Shown here: piece by piece, positions 40,888 through 50,270 of the stretch | How the letters are laid out: the number at the start of each line of letters is the position of its first letter | Position numbering within the stretch: position 1 is the first letter of the stretch | Assembly (NCBI GenBank): GCA_025964555.1 | Contig: JAOPYQ010000006.1 | Location: forward strand, 1-64,000 | Length of the DNA stretch: 64,000 nt | Direction: 5' to 3' | Source of the DNA: Thermoleophilia bacterium | GTDB lineage: Bacteria; Actinomycetota; Thermoleophilia; Gaiellales; SKUG01 | Notes under the pieces: model-generated | Database searches by the model: none | Told to the model about the DNA's origin: nothing | The model's input: the letters and a program-made list of their open reading frames with translations, nothing else | Program-made: the position numbers and the translations under genes

Positions 40888-42951
40888 TCAGGCGACCGGC
40901 ACGCGCGACAGCAGCGAGCGCAGCTCGCCGGCACGCGTGGCGACCGTCTCGCGGAGGTTTGCGGGTGTGGTGACGACGGCCTGGCCGCGGTACTTGAGGA
41001 TCTCCTCGAGCAGCCAGGTGTCACCCGACGTGGCCACGTGCGACACGGCGGAGCCGTCGACGAGGCGCTTGACGTCGCCACCCTTCTCCACGATGTAGCC
41101 AGCGGCCGACGGTGCGAACCACACGTCCGCGACGCGCGGGGAGTCCTCCAGCGAACGGGGCGTGTCGGCCTCGTAGCCGGTCAGGTCCACGTCACGCATC
41201 TCGAACGTGTCCTTCTGGACGTCGAGCGACTTGATGCGATCGAGGCGGAACGAGCGGAGCGCGTCGGCCTTGCGGCACCACGCCACGATGTACCAGTGCG
41301 ACTTGAGGCGCTGCAGGCGCATCGGCTCCACGTTGCGCTCGGACAGCTCACCACGACCCTGCGTGTAGTACTCGATGCGCAGCACGCGCTGCTTGTTCAT
41401 CGCAGTCGTGAGCTCCTCGAGCACGTGCTGCTCGCTCCCGGTCGGCGACGTAGCCGGAACGGTCGGGCTGCCGTAGCCACCGAAGCCCTCGGTGAGCTTG
41501 GCGCGCACCGAGTCGAGGTCGCTCTTGGCGGTCGCCGCGACGAGCGGGCCGACGAGGTCGAGCGCGAGCAGCAGTGCCTTCGCCTCGAGCGGCGAGAGGC
41601 GTGCCGGTCGGCGGAAGACCTCGCCGTCGGGCCAGGCGTCCACCTTGACGACGTCGCCGTCGAGCTCGGCGTACATGGCGTATGCGCCGGCACCGAAGTT
41701 GACGAGCGTGAGCAGGTCGACGGCTTCGCCGAGTGCCTTTGCGTCGAGGCCGTAGCGCTCCATGAGGCCGGCGGCTTCGACTTCGCCCTCGCCGCGCGGG
41801 TTGCACGAGGCGAGCAGGTCGCTCATGAGCGCCTGGAGGAGTGCGAACTGCTCGGCGCCGACGGGAGCGACCGGCTTGCGCCGACGCGGTGCGGCGTCGG
41901 GCATATCCAGTGGCGGCAGTTCACCGGCGAGCTTGGCGGGCGCGCCGTCGTGCTGTCGCTCGATCTCCTCGAGTGCGGTCTGCACGCCCTCGACGATCTC
42001 GCTCGGGCCCATCGGGCGAACGAGGCCGTTCATGCCGAGGATCCAGCCGACGAGCCAGCTGCCCGCGGCGTACGGCGTCCTGAAGGTGACCGAGCCGTCC
42101 TCGTGGCGCTCGACGACCTCGCCGGCACGCTCGAACGATCGCTCGACCCACCACGCTGCGGAGGGGTCGACCCAGAGGTCGGCCTCGCCGACCGGCTCGC
42201 CGAACTGCCACGTCGGGCGGGTTCGGTACTCGGTCGCGTCGAAGTCGGCGGGGACCTCGAAGTCGCGCTCCTTGCGGCTCGTGAACTTGATCTCGCCCTG
42301 AATGCGCGAGAGGCGGAACTGGCGCACGTCCTGGCGCTCGTGGCTCCAGCCGACCAGGTACCACTGGCCGCCGTTCCAGACGAGCGTGTAGGGATCGACC
42401 ACGCGATCCTCGTCCGCGCCGCGGCCCATGGTGAAGTAGTTGAAGGTGATCGTGCGGCGCTTGGTGATCGCCGTCTCGAGCTTGGCGATGCGCGCAGCGA
42501 TCTCCGGCGAGTAGTCCGAGCCGGTGAGCTTGACCTCGGTGGAGGCGAGCGCCGGATCGGTCATCGGGTTCTCGCGACCGAGCGTGAGGTTCTGCAGCGC
42601 CAGGCGCAGCGGCTCGGCGTAGGCGAACTGCCCGTCGAGCAGCGACAGGCACGAGTTGAGCGCGGTGACCTCGCGGTCGGACAGGTCGAGGTTCGGCAGC
42701 ATGTACTGCCGGGCGCTCAGCGTGTAGAGCTCCTCGCCGGTGTCGTCGTCGCGCGTCGAGTTGAGCGGCAGGCCGAGCCCGAGCAGGTCGGTGCGGTCGG
42801 CGTAGAAGCGGCGCGCAAAGGCGTCGTCGCCCATGTGCGAGTAGCCCTCGACGCTCTCTCGGACGTCACGCGCGGTGATCGGCCGATTCATGCTCATCAG
42901 AAATGCAACGAGCGACAACTGGCGGACCAGCTTTTCCTTTTCGAGCGTCAT
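40888..42951 (-). CDS. pafBC: Fused PafB-PafC-type WYL-domain transcriptional regulator
   Basis: 688 aa with two HTH-WYL halves: ITFNYFTMGRGADEDRVVDPYTLVWNGGQWYLVGWSHERQDVRQFRLSRI and LRIEYYTQGRGELSERNVEPMRLQRLKSHWYIVAWCRKADALRSFRLDRI. Confidence 0.88.
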   Translation of the reverse strand: MTLEKEKLVRQLSLVAFLMSMNRPITARDVRESVEGYSHMGDDAFARRFYADRTDLLGLGLPLNSTRDDDTGEELYTLSARQYMLPNLDLSDREVTALNSCLSLLDGQFAYAEPLRLALQNLTLGRENPMTDPALASTEVKLTGSDYSPEIAARIAKLETAITKRRTITFNYFTMGRGADEDRVVDPYTLVWNGGQWYLVGWSHERQDVRQFRLSRIQGEIKFTSRKERDFEVPADFDATEYRTRPTWQFGEPVGEADLWVDPSAAWWVERSFERAGEVVERHEDGSVTFRTPYAAGSWLVGWILGMNGLVRPMGPSEIVEGVQTALEEIERQHDGAPAKLAGELPPLDMPDAAPRRRKPVAPVGAEQFALLQALMSDLLASCNPRGEGEVEAAGLMERYGLDAKALGEAVDLLTLVNFGAGAYAMYAELDGDVVKVDAWPDGEVFRRPARLSPLEAKALLLALDLVGPLVAATAKSDLDSVRAKLTEGFGGYGSPTVPATSPTGSEQHVLEELTTAMNKQRVLRIEYYTQGRGELSERNVEPMRLQRLKSHWYIVAWCRKADALRSFRLDRIKSLDVQKDTFEMRDVDLTGYEADTPRSLEDSPRVADVWFAPSAAGYIVEKGGDVKRLVDGSAVSHVATSGDTWLLEEILKYRGQAVVTTPANLRETVATRAGELRSLLSRVPVA

Positions 42952-43287
42952 GAAGTACCCCTTCTCCCGAGTTTCGTTCAAAGACGAGCCGCTGAACGGG
43001 TTCCCCACCCGCCGCGGCTCGTCGTTCCCACATCCACGGCGGTGATGGTAGTCATGAACTACCGTTCGACGGTAGGGGATCGAGACCTGCACGGCCGCAA
43101 AACCCCGCACGTTGCGGACAAAACTCATGCACCGGTGGCCGCCTGCCAGGTTTCAAAACAGGACTTGCGGAGATTCGCGCGCTGCGTCCGATCGAGCAGG
43201 TATCACGCGCCTGCTCGCGAGCGCGCTCGGGACATGCGCGAGTGCGCTCGAGCGGGGCGCGAGGGCGCTCGGGGCGCGCGAAGACAC

Positions 43288-43313
43288 GTGAGCCCGCCGG
43301 GTGGCGGGCTCAC
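43288..43313 (-). terminator. Hairpin downstream of the 43388..43795 gene
   Basis: GTGAGCCCGCC-GGGT-GGCGGGCTCAC perfect 11-bp stem. Confidence 0.75.
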
Positions 43314-43387
43314 GGAAATTCGGTGGTGCTGTTCGCTCGACGCGCGGCGCGCGCACGTGCGGGCGGGTCATCGACCAGGCGGTGTGC

Positions 43388-43795
43388 CTAGGCGACGATG
43401 CTCGCGAGGTGCTGGTGCGACGGGCAGAAGTTCGAATCGGGCAGCGGCGTGCGCTGGCAGGCCTTGCCCTTTCGCGTCTGTGCTCGACAGCGCAGCATCG
43501 CGCCCTCGGTCACTGCACGCTCCTGCTCCTTCTCGAGGAACTGCAGCGCGGCCGCGAGGTACGTACGTACCACGTGGTAGACGCGCTCCTGCTCCCGGAT
43601 CGGGTAGTAGTAGCGGATGTCGGAGAACAGGCTCTTGGCAGGATCCGCGAAATAGCGGCTGTCCTTCGCAAGTCGCTCCATGGTTGCCTCGCAGGCCGTG
43701 AGCACGCGGCGACGTGCTTCCGTGGTCTCTGCAAGGTCCTCGCCCGCGATGAGTTCTCGCGTCTCGAGGTAGATCGCTCGGCTGAATCGATACAT
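43388..43795 (-). CDS. Hypothetical protein with C-terminal Cys/His motif
   Basis: MYRFSRAIYLETRELIAGEDLAETTEARRRVL...; C-terminus LRCRAQTRKGKACQRTPLPDSNFCPSHQ (C-x9-C-x11-C-x2-H-type). Confidence 0.75.
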   Translation of the reverse strand: MYRFSRAIYLETRELIAGEDLAETTEARRRVLTACEATMERLAKDSRYFADPAKSLFSDIRYYYPIREQERVYHVVRTYLAAALQFLEKEQERAVTEGAMLRCRAQTRKGKACQRTPLPDSNFCPSHQHLASIVA

Positions 43796-44052
43796 TGGTG
43801 CCTCTGACTGTGCCCCGGCCCCCCGCCGATTGGCACGTTCCCCCTGGCACGACGGGCCACCCTGGCGAGCGCCGTCGTAGCTCCACTGTACGGGAATCGC
43901 GCCGACTGGCAAGTGCTGTCGTGCGTTCGCTGTCGGAGGAAGGATCGCACGGGGTGCCTGCATGCCGGAATCGACGCAGCCATGGGGCGGCCGCCGGCGG
44001 CCACGAACGTGGCGCAGCACGACCCGTGACGGGCAACCGTCCCGAAACCGGG

Positions 44053-45168
44053 CTAGTTCTGGGTGCGAACCTGCGTGCAGCCTGACGGACGCGTGCCCGA
44101 GGTCTTGATCTCCCGCACGTACATCCCGGCGTAATCGGGCTTCGCGGCCAGGGCGTCGAGGCGCTTGTCGGCCTGGCCCTTGGCGTCGAACACGCCGCTG
44201 AAGACGACGTGGATGCCCGGGCACAGGCTCAGGAAGTCCGTCGAGAACAGCACGCCGCTGTCGTCGAACCCGTCCTCCTGCACGTCTGCCGCCCGCTGCG
44301 TGGCGCGTTCCTCGGTGGGGTAGCCCGCCACGATCACGGTCCAGCCCTGCTTGCCGGACGGCCAGTCGCCCGAGGCGGTCGAACCCGACCCGGACGTGTC
44401 GGTGTCGGTATTCGTCGTGTCCACGGGGGTTCCGCTCCCGTTGGTCCCGCCGGTGTCGGTGCCGCCCGTGTCGGTGCCGCTCGTGTCCGTGCCGCCCGTG
44501 TCCGTCCCGCCCGGCGACGTGCCGTCCTGCGACGCGCACAGGTTGCCGTTCTGGTCGACGGTGACGCTCGAATCCGTCTCCGTCGGCTCGATCGACGGGA
44601 TGTCGGAGCTCGCGAAGTCATCGGCGGGGTCGCTCGTGTCGCTGCCGTCGGTGCTGAGCGACGGGATCTGCTCGCCGTCGGTTCCGGGATCGAGCGCCGA
44701 ATCATCGGTCACTGCCGGCTGCGTGCCCCCGAGCGGCTGCCCTGGATCGCAGTCCTGCAGCGTGGTCGTCTCCGTGGAAGAGGTCGTCTCGGGCGTCTCG
44801 TTCGTGATCGTCGGCAGCGCAGCCTCGGTGCCGTTGTCCTTGCCCTTGGAGCTTGTGTTGTCCTTGCCGCCCTCGACGAGCGCGAATGCCACCCCCGCGC
44901 CCACGAGGGCAAGCACGACGAGGAACGGCACCCAGGGGAACCCCGACTTGCGTGGGGGGGGCGGTGCCGCGCCGGTCGCCGGTCGCGCCCCCGGGCGCGG
45001 CTGTCGACGCTGGCGCGGCGTGAAGCGGATCGGCGATCCACACTCGAGGCAGAACTCCTGGCCGAGGTCCACGGGCGCGCGACACACCGGGCACGAACCG
45101 CCCATGCCGACGCCGATCGTCCCGGGCTCGACGTGCTCGTCGTGCTCGTGCAGGTCGTCGTCGCTCAC
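44053..45168 (-). CDS. Zinc-ribbon, single-TM protein with Thr/Asp/Gly-rich linker and SPOR-like C-terminal domain
   Basis: CPVCRAPVDLGQEFCLECG; TM FPWVPFLVVLALVGAGVAFALV; long GGTDTGGTDT linker; C-terminal WTVIVAGYPTEERATQRAADVQEDG...HVVFSGVFDAKGQADKRLDAL. Confidence 0.8.
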   Translation of the reverse strand: MSDDDLHEHDEHVEPGTIGVGMGGSCPVCRAPVDLGQEFCLECGSPIRFTPRQRRQPRPGARPATGAAPPPPRKSGFPWVPFLVVLALVGAGVAFALVEGGKDNTSSKGKDNGTEAALPTITNETPETTSSTETTTLQDCDPGQPLGGTQPAVTDDSALDPGTDGEQIPSLSTDGSDTSDPADDFASSDIPSIEPTETDSSVTVDQNGNLCASQDGTSPGGTDTGGTDTSGTDTGGTDTGGTNGSGTPVDTTNTDTDTSGSGSTASGDWPSGKQGWTVIVAGYPTEERATQRAADVQEDGFDDSGVLFSTDFLSLCPGIHVVFSGVFDAKGQADKRLDALAAKPDYAGMYVREIKTSGTRPSGCTQVRTQN

Positions 45169-46910
45169 GAACCGCCGCCGCGCTTGCGCTGTTCGCGCGC
45201 GGCCTTCGCCTTGGCCTTCGCGCGCAGCTTGGCGTCACGTTCGCGGTGCTTGGCCTCGTCGACGAGCGCCTTCTTCGCCTCGCGCTCGGCAGCCTTGGCG
45301 GCCTTCGCGGCGTCCTTCTCGGACGAGTCCTGCGGCGCCGTGGGCGCGGCGGGACCCGGCACTGCCTTCGGCGGCTTGGGAGCCTTGGCGGGCTTCGCGG
45401 CCTTCGGTTCCTTCGGCGCCTTGGCGGCCTTCGGCTCCTTGGCGGGCTTGTCGCCCTTCGCGCCGCGCACGGGCAGCGAACCGAATCGTCCACGCCTGGG
45501 CTCGGCAGCCGGCGCGTCCTCGACCGGCAGCGCCTCTGGCTGCGTCATCGACACCGGTGCCACGAACGGCGCGACCGGCTCCATGAGCGGCACGTCGATC
45601 GGATCGACGATCGGCGGCGGCGGGACGGTCGCGGACAGCGGGAATCCGGCGAACGGCGTCTCGGGATCGGTCGGGCTCGGTGCGATCGCGTCGACCGCCG
45701 CGTCCATCGCGGCGTCCGGGGCTGCCGGCGGGGTGGACCAGTCGAATCCAGCGGGCGCAGCCGACGGCGCAGGCTGCGCGAGGCCGGCCGGCTCCGTCAT
45801 CGGCTCCGACGCGGCAATCCCCGAAGCCTGCTCGGCGTCGCTGATCGGCTCGAGCACGGGGGAAGACGATCCTGCGTCCGTGACGGGCGCCTCGGCGGCC
45901 ACGACCGAAGGAGCAGGCGTGATCGGCTCAGGCGCCGCTGGCTGTGCGGACGACGCTGCGACCGCATCGATCGGTGGTCCCGACAGCACGATCGGCGGCA
46001 GCTCGACGTCGGCCTCGGCCGCGGTCCGCGCAGCCTCGGCCGGGGTCGGATGCTCGATCACCGACGGCGGGGTCACGCCAACTCCCGCACCCATGCTCGG
46101 CGCCGCACCCGGCGCAGCGTCGGAGCCGTCGAGCGGCGGGGCATCCATGACGAGGGTCTCGGCGACGGCGCTCGAGGCGATCGCGGTGGCGTCGAGCGCA
46201 GGCATGTTCGGCATGCCTGGCGGAGCTGCTTCGATCGTCTGGAGCGCGTCGGGCGCCTCCGAGCCACACGTCGCGCAGAACGAATCGCCGGGTCGCAGGC
46301 CCGCGCCGCAGCGCTGGCACGAGCGGACCTGGGTGAGCGTCGCGAACGACCGACCGCAGACGCCACAGAAATTCTGGCCGGGGTGGATCGGCGCGCCACA
46401 CTCGCAGCGGCCGATCGGACGCATTCCCGCCGCGTTCGGCGGCGCGAGCTGGAAGAGGCGCTGGTCCACGTGCGCTATCTCGACCTCGATCGCGAGCACT
46501 TCCTCGCACTTGTCGAGCAGCAGCTCCTCGCGGAAGCGATTGCGCTTGTACATCTCGAGCATGAGGCCGCCGAGGTCGCGCAAGGTCGTCTCGCGCGCGC
46601 CCACGAGGCGGCGTCGTCGATCGTGCAGCGGTGCGGCGGCGCTCGCGATGCGCTCGCGCGGCGACGCCACGGCGCCCTTCTTGCGGCGCTTGCCGGGCAG
46701 CTTCGAGGCCATGCCGCCGCCCTTGCCGGGCGCGGCGCCGGGCTTTCCAGCGGTGGGCTTGTTCCCGCGGGCAGGGCGTCCGGCGATCGCCGGCATGGCG
46801 CCGGACGTTCGCGCACCACTGGTGCGTGAGGACGAAGAAGTCGCAGCACCCGGTCCAGCCGGGGTGCCGCCTGCCTTCTTTCCCTTGCCGATGTTGTCGA
46901 GAATGCCCAT
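45165..46910 (-). CDS. Double zinc-ribbon protein with Pro/Ala-rich region and Lys/Ala-rich C-terminus
   Basis: CECGAPIHPGQNFCGVCG and CQRCGAGLRPGDSFCATCG; C-terminal KAAKAAEREAKKALVDEAKHRERDAKLRAKAKAKAAREQRKR; 4-bp overlap with the downstream gene. Confidence 0.8.
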   Translation of the reverse strand: MGILDNIGKGKKAGGTPAGPGAATSSSSRTSGARTSGAMPAIAGRPARGNKPTAGKPGAAPGKGGGMASKLPGKRRKKGAVASPRERIASAAAPLHDRRRRLVGARETTLRDLGGLMLEMYKRNRFREELLLDKCEEVLAIEVEIAHVDQRLFQLAPPNAAGMRPIGRCECGAPIHPGQNFCGVCGRSFATLTQVRSCQRCGAGLRPGDSFCATCGSEAPDALQTIEAAPPGMPNMPALDATAIASSAVAETLVMDAPPLDGSDAAPGAAPSMGAGVGVTPPSVIEHPTPAEAARTAAEADVELPPIVLSGPPIDAVAASSAQPAAPEPITPAPSVVAAEAPVTDAGSSSPVLEPISDAEQASGIAASEPMTEPAGLAQPAPSAAPAGFDWSTPPAAPDAAMDAAVDAIAPSPTDPETPFAGFPLSATVPPPPIVDPIDVPLMEPVAPFVAPVSMTQPEALPVEDAPAAEPRRGRFGSLPVRGAKGDKPAKEPKAAKAPKEPKAAKPAKAPKPPKAVPGPAAPTAPQDSSEKDAAKAAKAAEREAKKALVDEAKHRERDAKLRAKAKAKAAREQRKRGGGS

Positions 46911-47099
46911 GCAGCGTTGCGCCGAAAATTTCGACGACGATCTCCTACCCACCTGCCCGCTGTGCCGACACATTCGGCAGGTCTGGATCGTTCACCTTAG
47001 CGGCAGCACCGGTTCACGACCTGAGCGCGGGCACGCGTGGAGGTCGTCGACTAGCCTGCGGCAGCGCACACCCACGACACCTTCCCGAGGTACACAGCC

Positions 47100-48251
47100 A
47101 TGTACGAGGCATACATCATCGACGCGGTCCGCTCACCGGTCGGCAAGCGAAACGGCAGCCTGTCGACGACGCATGCCGTGGATCTCGCCGCCCACGCCCT
47201 GCGCGCGGTCGTCCAGCGCTCGGGTGTCGGCGCCGAGCACGTGGAGGACGTCCTCATGGGCTGCGTCACCCAGGTCGGCGAGCAGGGCTGGAACGTCGGA
47301 CGGATGGCCGTGCTCGCCGCGGGATTCCCGGTCGAGGTCGGGGGCGTGACCGTCAACCGCATGTGCGGATCGAGCCTGCAGACCACGAACTCGGCAGCGC
47401 ACGCGATCATGTCCGGCCAGGCGGACCTGGTCATCGCTGCGGGCGTGGAGAGCATGAGCCGTGCGCCGATGATGAGCGATGGCGGCCAGGTGCCGGATTC
47501 CATCACCGGCCCCTACGACATCGTGATGCAGGGTCTGTCCGCGGAGCTGATCGCGCAGGAGTGGGGCATCACCCGCGAACAGCAGGACACCTTCGCGCTC
47601 CAGAGCCAGGAACGAGCGATCGCGGCCCGCGAGGCGGGACACTTCGACGCCGAGATCGCGCCGATCGACGTGACCGACCCCGACGGGAACACCAGCTCGT
47701 TCGCCGCGGACGAGACGCCACGCGCATCCACGGCCGACAAGCTCGCATCGCTCAAGCCCGCCTTCCTGCCCGAGGAACAGGGCACCGTGACCGCGGGCAA
47801 CGCGAGCCAGATCTGTGACGGCTCCGCCGCCGTGCTGCTGGCAAGCGCCGAGGCCGTCGAACGCCACGGCCTCACGCCCCGCGCGAAGGTCGTCTCCACC
47901 GCCATCGCGGGGGTCGATCCCACGAAGATGCTCCATGGCAATCCCGAAGCTGTTCGACTCGCGCTCGCGCGCGCGAGCCTGTCGCTCGACGACATGGGCC
48001 TTATCGAGATCAACGAGGCGTTCGCGTCCGTCGTGCTGCAGGCGATGCACGACCTCGAACTCGGGGGGCGGACGGCCGACGTGAACCCGAACGGAGGCGG
48101 CATCTCGCTCGGCCACCCGCTCGGCGCGTCGGGGGCCCGCATCCTCGCGACGATGCTCTCCGAACTCGATCGACGCGATGCCCGACACGGTGTCGCGACG
48201 ATGTGCATCGGCTTCGGACAGGCGATCGCGACGGTCGTCGAACGGGTCTGA
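47100..48251 (+). CDS. Acetyl-CoA acetyltransferase (thiolase)
   Basis: VNRMCGSSLQTTNSAAHAIMSGQADLVIAAGVESMSRAP; NPNGGGISLGHPLGASGARI; GVATMCIGFGQA. Confidence 0.95.
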   Translation: MYEAYIIDAVRSPVGKRNGSLSTTHAVDLAAHALRAVVQRSGVGAEHVEDVLMGCVTQVGEQGWNVGRMAVLAAGFPVEVGGVTVNRMCGSSLQTTNSAAHAIMSGQADLVIAAGVESMSRAPMMSDGGQVPDSITGPYDIVMQGLSAELIAQEWGITREQQDTFALQSQERAIAAREAGHFDAEIAPIDVTDPDGNTSSFAADETPRASTADKLASLKPAFLPEEQGTVTAGNASQICDGSAAVLLASAEAVERHGLTPRAKVVSTAIAGVDPTKMLHGNPEAVRLALARASLSLDDMGLIEINEAFASVVLQAMHDLELGGRTADVNPNGGGISLGHPLGASGARILATMLSELDRRDARHGVATMCIGFGQAIATVVERV

Positions 48252-48420
48252 AACCGGGCGTGGTGTTGGAGCGTATGCACAGCTGAGCCCGTTAGAAGTT
48301 CTGATATGTTGAGTTGGATGTCCGCAAGTTGCGGGCGCAACCATCTTGTGGCCGTTCACGCTCGACGGCCGACGACCGGGCTCCTGGCGGGGCGTCCGGT
48401 GGGGGGAAGAAGGAGCACGC

Positions 48421-48960
48421 ATGACAACATCGATCGAAGCTTCCACTGCCAGTTACCAGGTCGCAGCTCCGTCCCGCGAGGATGTGACGGCGGTCGCCGA
48501 CCTCATCTTCCGGACAGGCACCGCGTTCGACGGGTTCACGTCGCAGATGCGACGCGCCTACGACCTCAACGCCCACGAGCGCCTCGCGCTCGCGGCGCTC
48601 TGGTCGCACGGACCGCTGACCATGACCGACCTGGGCTCGTGGATCCCGCTCTCGCGAGCGGCGGTCACGACGCTGGTCGATCGCATGGAGGAGTACGGCC
48701 TCGTGCGACGCGGGTCCGATGCGTCCGATCGTCGACGCACCGTCGTCGAGCTCACGCCCGAGGCGACCGAACGCATGGTCCCCGTCCTCGAGCCGTGGGG
48801 CGCCGACCTCGCACAGGTGCTCGGCTCGCTCGCCGACGAGGAGTGGACCGTCATCCATCAGTTCCTCCAGTCGATGCGTGGGCTCCACGAGCGCCACGCC
48901 AATCGCCTCCGGGCGATGGGCGACGAAGAGATCCAGGCGCTCGCCGTGAGCCGGGCGTAG
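48421..48960 (+). CDS. MarR-family transcriptional regulator (1 of 3)
   Basis: NAHERLALAALWSHGPLTMTDLGSWIPLSRAAVTTLVDRMEEYGLVRRGSDASDRRRTVVELTPE. Confidence 0.9.
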   Translation: MTTSIEASTASYQVAAPSREDVTAVADLIFRTGTAFDGFTSQMRRAYDLNAHERLALAALWSHGPLTMTDLGSWIPLSRAAVTTLVDRMEEYGLVRRGSDASDRRRTVVELTPEATERMVPVLEPWGADLAQVLGSLADEEWTVIHQFLQSMRGLHERHANRLRAMGDEEIQALAVSRA

Positions 48961-48970
48961 GGGGCGCGCC

Positions 48971-49576
48971 ATGACCGCCGCTCCCGAGAAGAAGCCGCAG
49001 TGGTCTGAGGTCGTCGCACTCATGCGTCGCGACGTGCGCGAGCTCGGCCGCGACTCGCAGCACGCACCACGGTTCCTGCAGCGCTGCACGAGCACGACCG
49101 AGTCGCTCACCGCACAGCTGCGCCGGGGCTGGGGGGTCAACGCCCACGAGATGCAGGCGATCTCCACGCTGTGGGAATTCGGACGCATGACGATGACCGA
49201 GCTCGGCCGTCGCATCCCGCTCTCGCGCGCCGCGGTGACGACCCTCACCGATCGCCTCGAGCGCCTGGGCTACGTCAAGCGCGTTCCTGACCCCACCGAT
49301 CGTCGACGGATCCTGCTCGAGGTCACCGAGCGCGTCGAGCAGGAGTTCGCGCGGATCAACGGGCACTGGAACCACCGCGTGGAAGAGTATGTCCGCGCGC
49401 TCGAGCCGGACGCGTGGAACACGGTGGTCGGTGTGCTCGCCGACCTGCGCGAGATGGCTCGTCAGGAAGCCGCCGAGCTGCGCGAGCTGTCGCGCGAGGA
49501 ACTCGAGCAGCTGGGCGGCGGTCCTCGCCGCGCCGGAACGCGCCGAGACCCGGACGGACCGCCGAGCTGGTGGTGA
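48971..49576 (+). CDS. MarR-family transcriptional regulator (2 of 3)
   Basis: NAHEMQAISTLWEFGRMTMTELGRRIPLSRAAVTTLTDRLERLGYVKRVPDPTDRRRILLEVTE. Confidence 0.9.
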   Translation: MTAAPEKKPQWSEVVALMRRDVRELGRDSQHAPRFLQRCTSTTESLTAQLRRGWGVNAHEMQAISTLWEFGRMTMTELGRRIPLSRAAVTTLTDRLERLGYVKRVPDPTDRRRILLEVTERVEQEFARINGHWNHRVEEYVRALEPDAWNTVVGVLADLREMARQEAAELRELSREELEQLGGGPRRAGTRRDPDGPPSWW

Positions 49577-49748
49577 CGTGCGCGGGGCCCTTCATGGGCC
49601 GCTCGTGGCGCGCGTCGAGCGATGACGTGTGGAGCGGACAACACGTGGGTACCGTCCACTTCGCTGCAGAGTGAGGATTTGCTAACCTGCGCGACGGCAC
49701 CGCGCATTCAGTCGCGGGCCCAGAACCGTACCGGGGGGTACCAGTACC

Positions 49749-50261
49749 ATGTCGAACCACACGCTGCATGGCGGCGCAGCTCGCCTCGCCACGTCCTCGT
49801 CAGTGGTCGCCGCGACGAGCCGGATGGGCGTCGCACTGTCCGGGCTCGTCGCCCAGTGGCTGCGCGGACTGACCATCAACGCGCATGAGCGCCTCGCGCT
49901 CGCGCACCTGTGGGAGCATGGTCCGATGACCATGAGCGACCTCGGATCCCGCATTCCGCTCTCGCGCGCTGCGGTCACGGCGCTCACTGATCGCCTCGAG
50001 GCACTCGAATACGTCCAGCGAACGCCTGATGCGCACGATCGTCGCCGCACGGTGCTCTCGCTCACGCCGCGCCCCGAATCGCTCATCGACACGATGGTCG
50101 GTGCATGGATCGAGGACATCCGCGAGGTCGAGACCCAGTTCTCGCCCGACCAGATCCAGGCCGTGGTGCGGTGGAACGACGCGCTGCGCGAGGTCTCGCA
50201 CAAGCACGCGGAGCGCCTGCGCACGCGCGCGGACGAAGAGCTGCCGCGCGTCGACCTCTAG
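49749..50261 (+). CDS. MarR-family transcriptional regulator (3 of 3)
   Basis: NAHERLALAHLWEHGPMTMSDLGSRIPLSRAAVTALTDRLEALEYVQRTPDAHDRRRTVLSLTP. Confidence 0.9.
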   Translation: MSNHTLHGGAARLATSSSVVAATSRMGVALSGLVAQWLRGLTINAHERLALAHLWEHGPMTMSDLGSRIPLSRAAVTALTDRLEALEYVQRTPDAHDRRRTVLSLTPRPESLIDTMVGAWIEDIREVETQFSPDQIQAVVRWNDALREVSHKHAERLRTRADEELPRVDL

Positions 50262-50270
50262 GCACCGGGC

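Noticed and set aside
41038-43701. 887-aa plus-strand ORF
   Set aside because: Antisense to the PafBC-type regulator, whose WYL/HTH motifs are convincing on the minus strand.
44209-47349. 1046-aa plus-strand ORF
   Set aside because: Antisense to the two zinc-ribbon genes and running into the thiolase region; compositional artefact.
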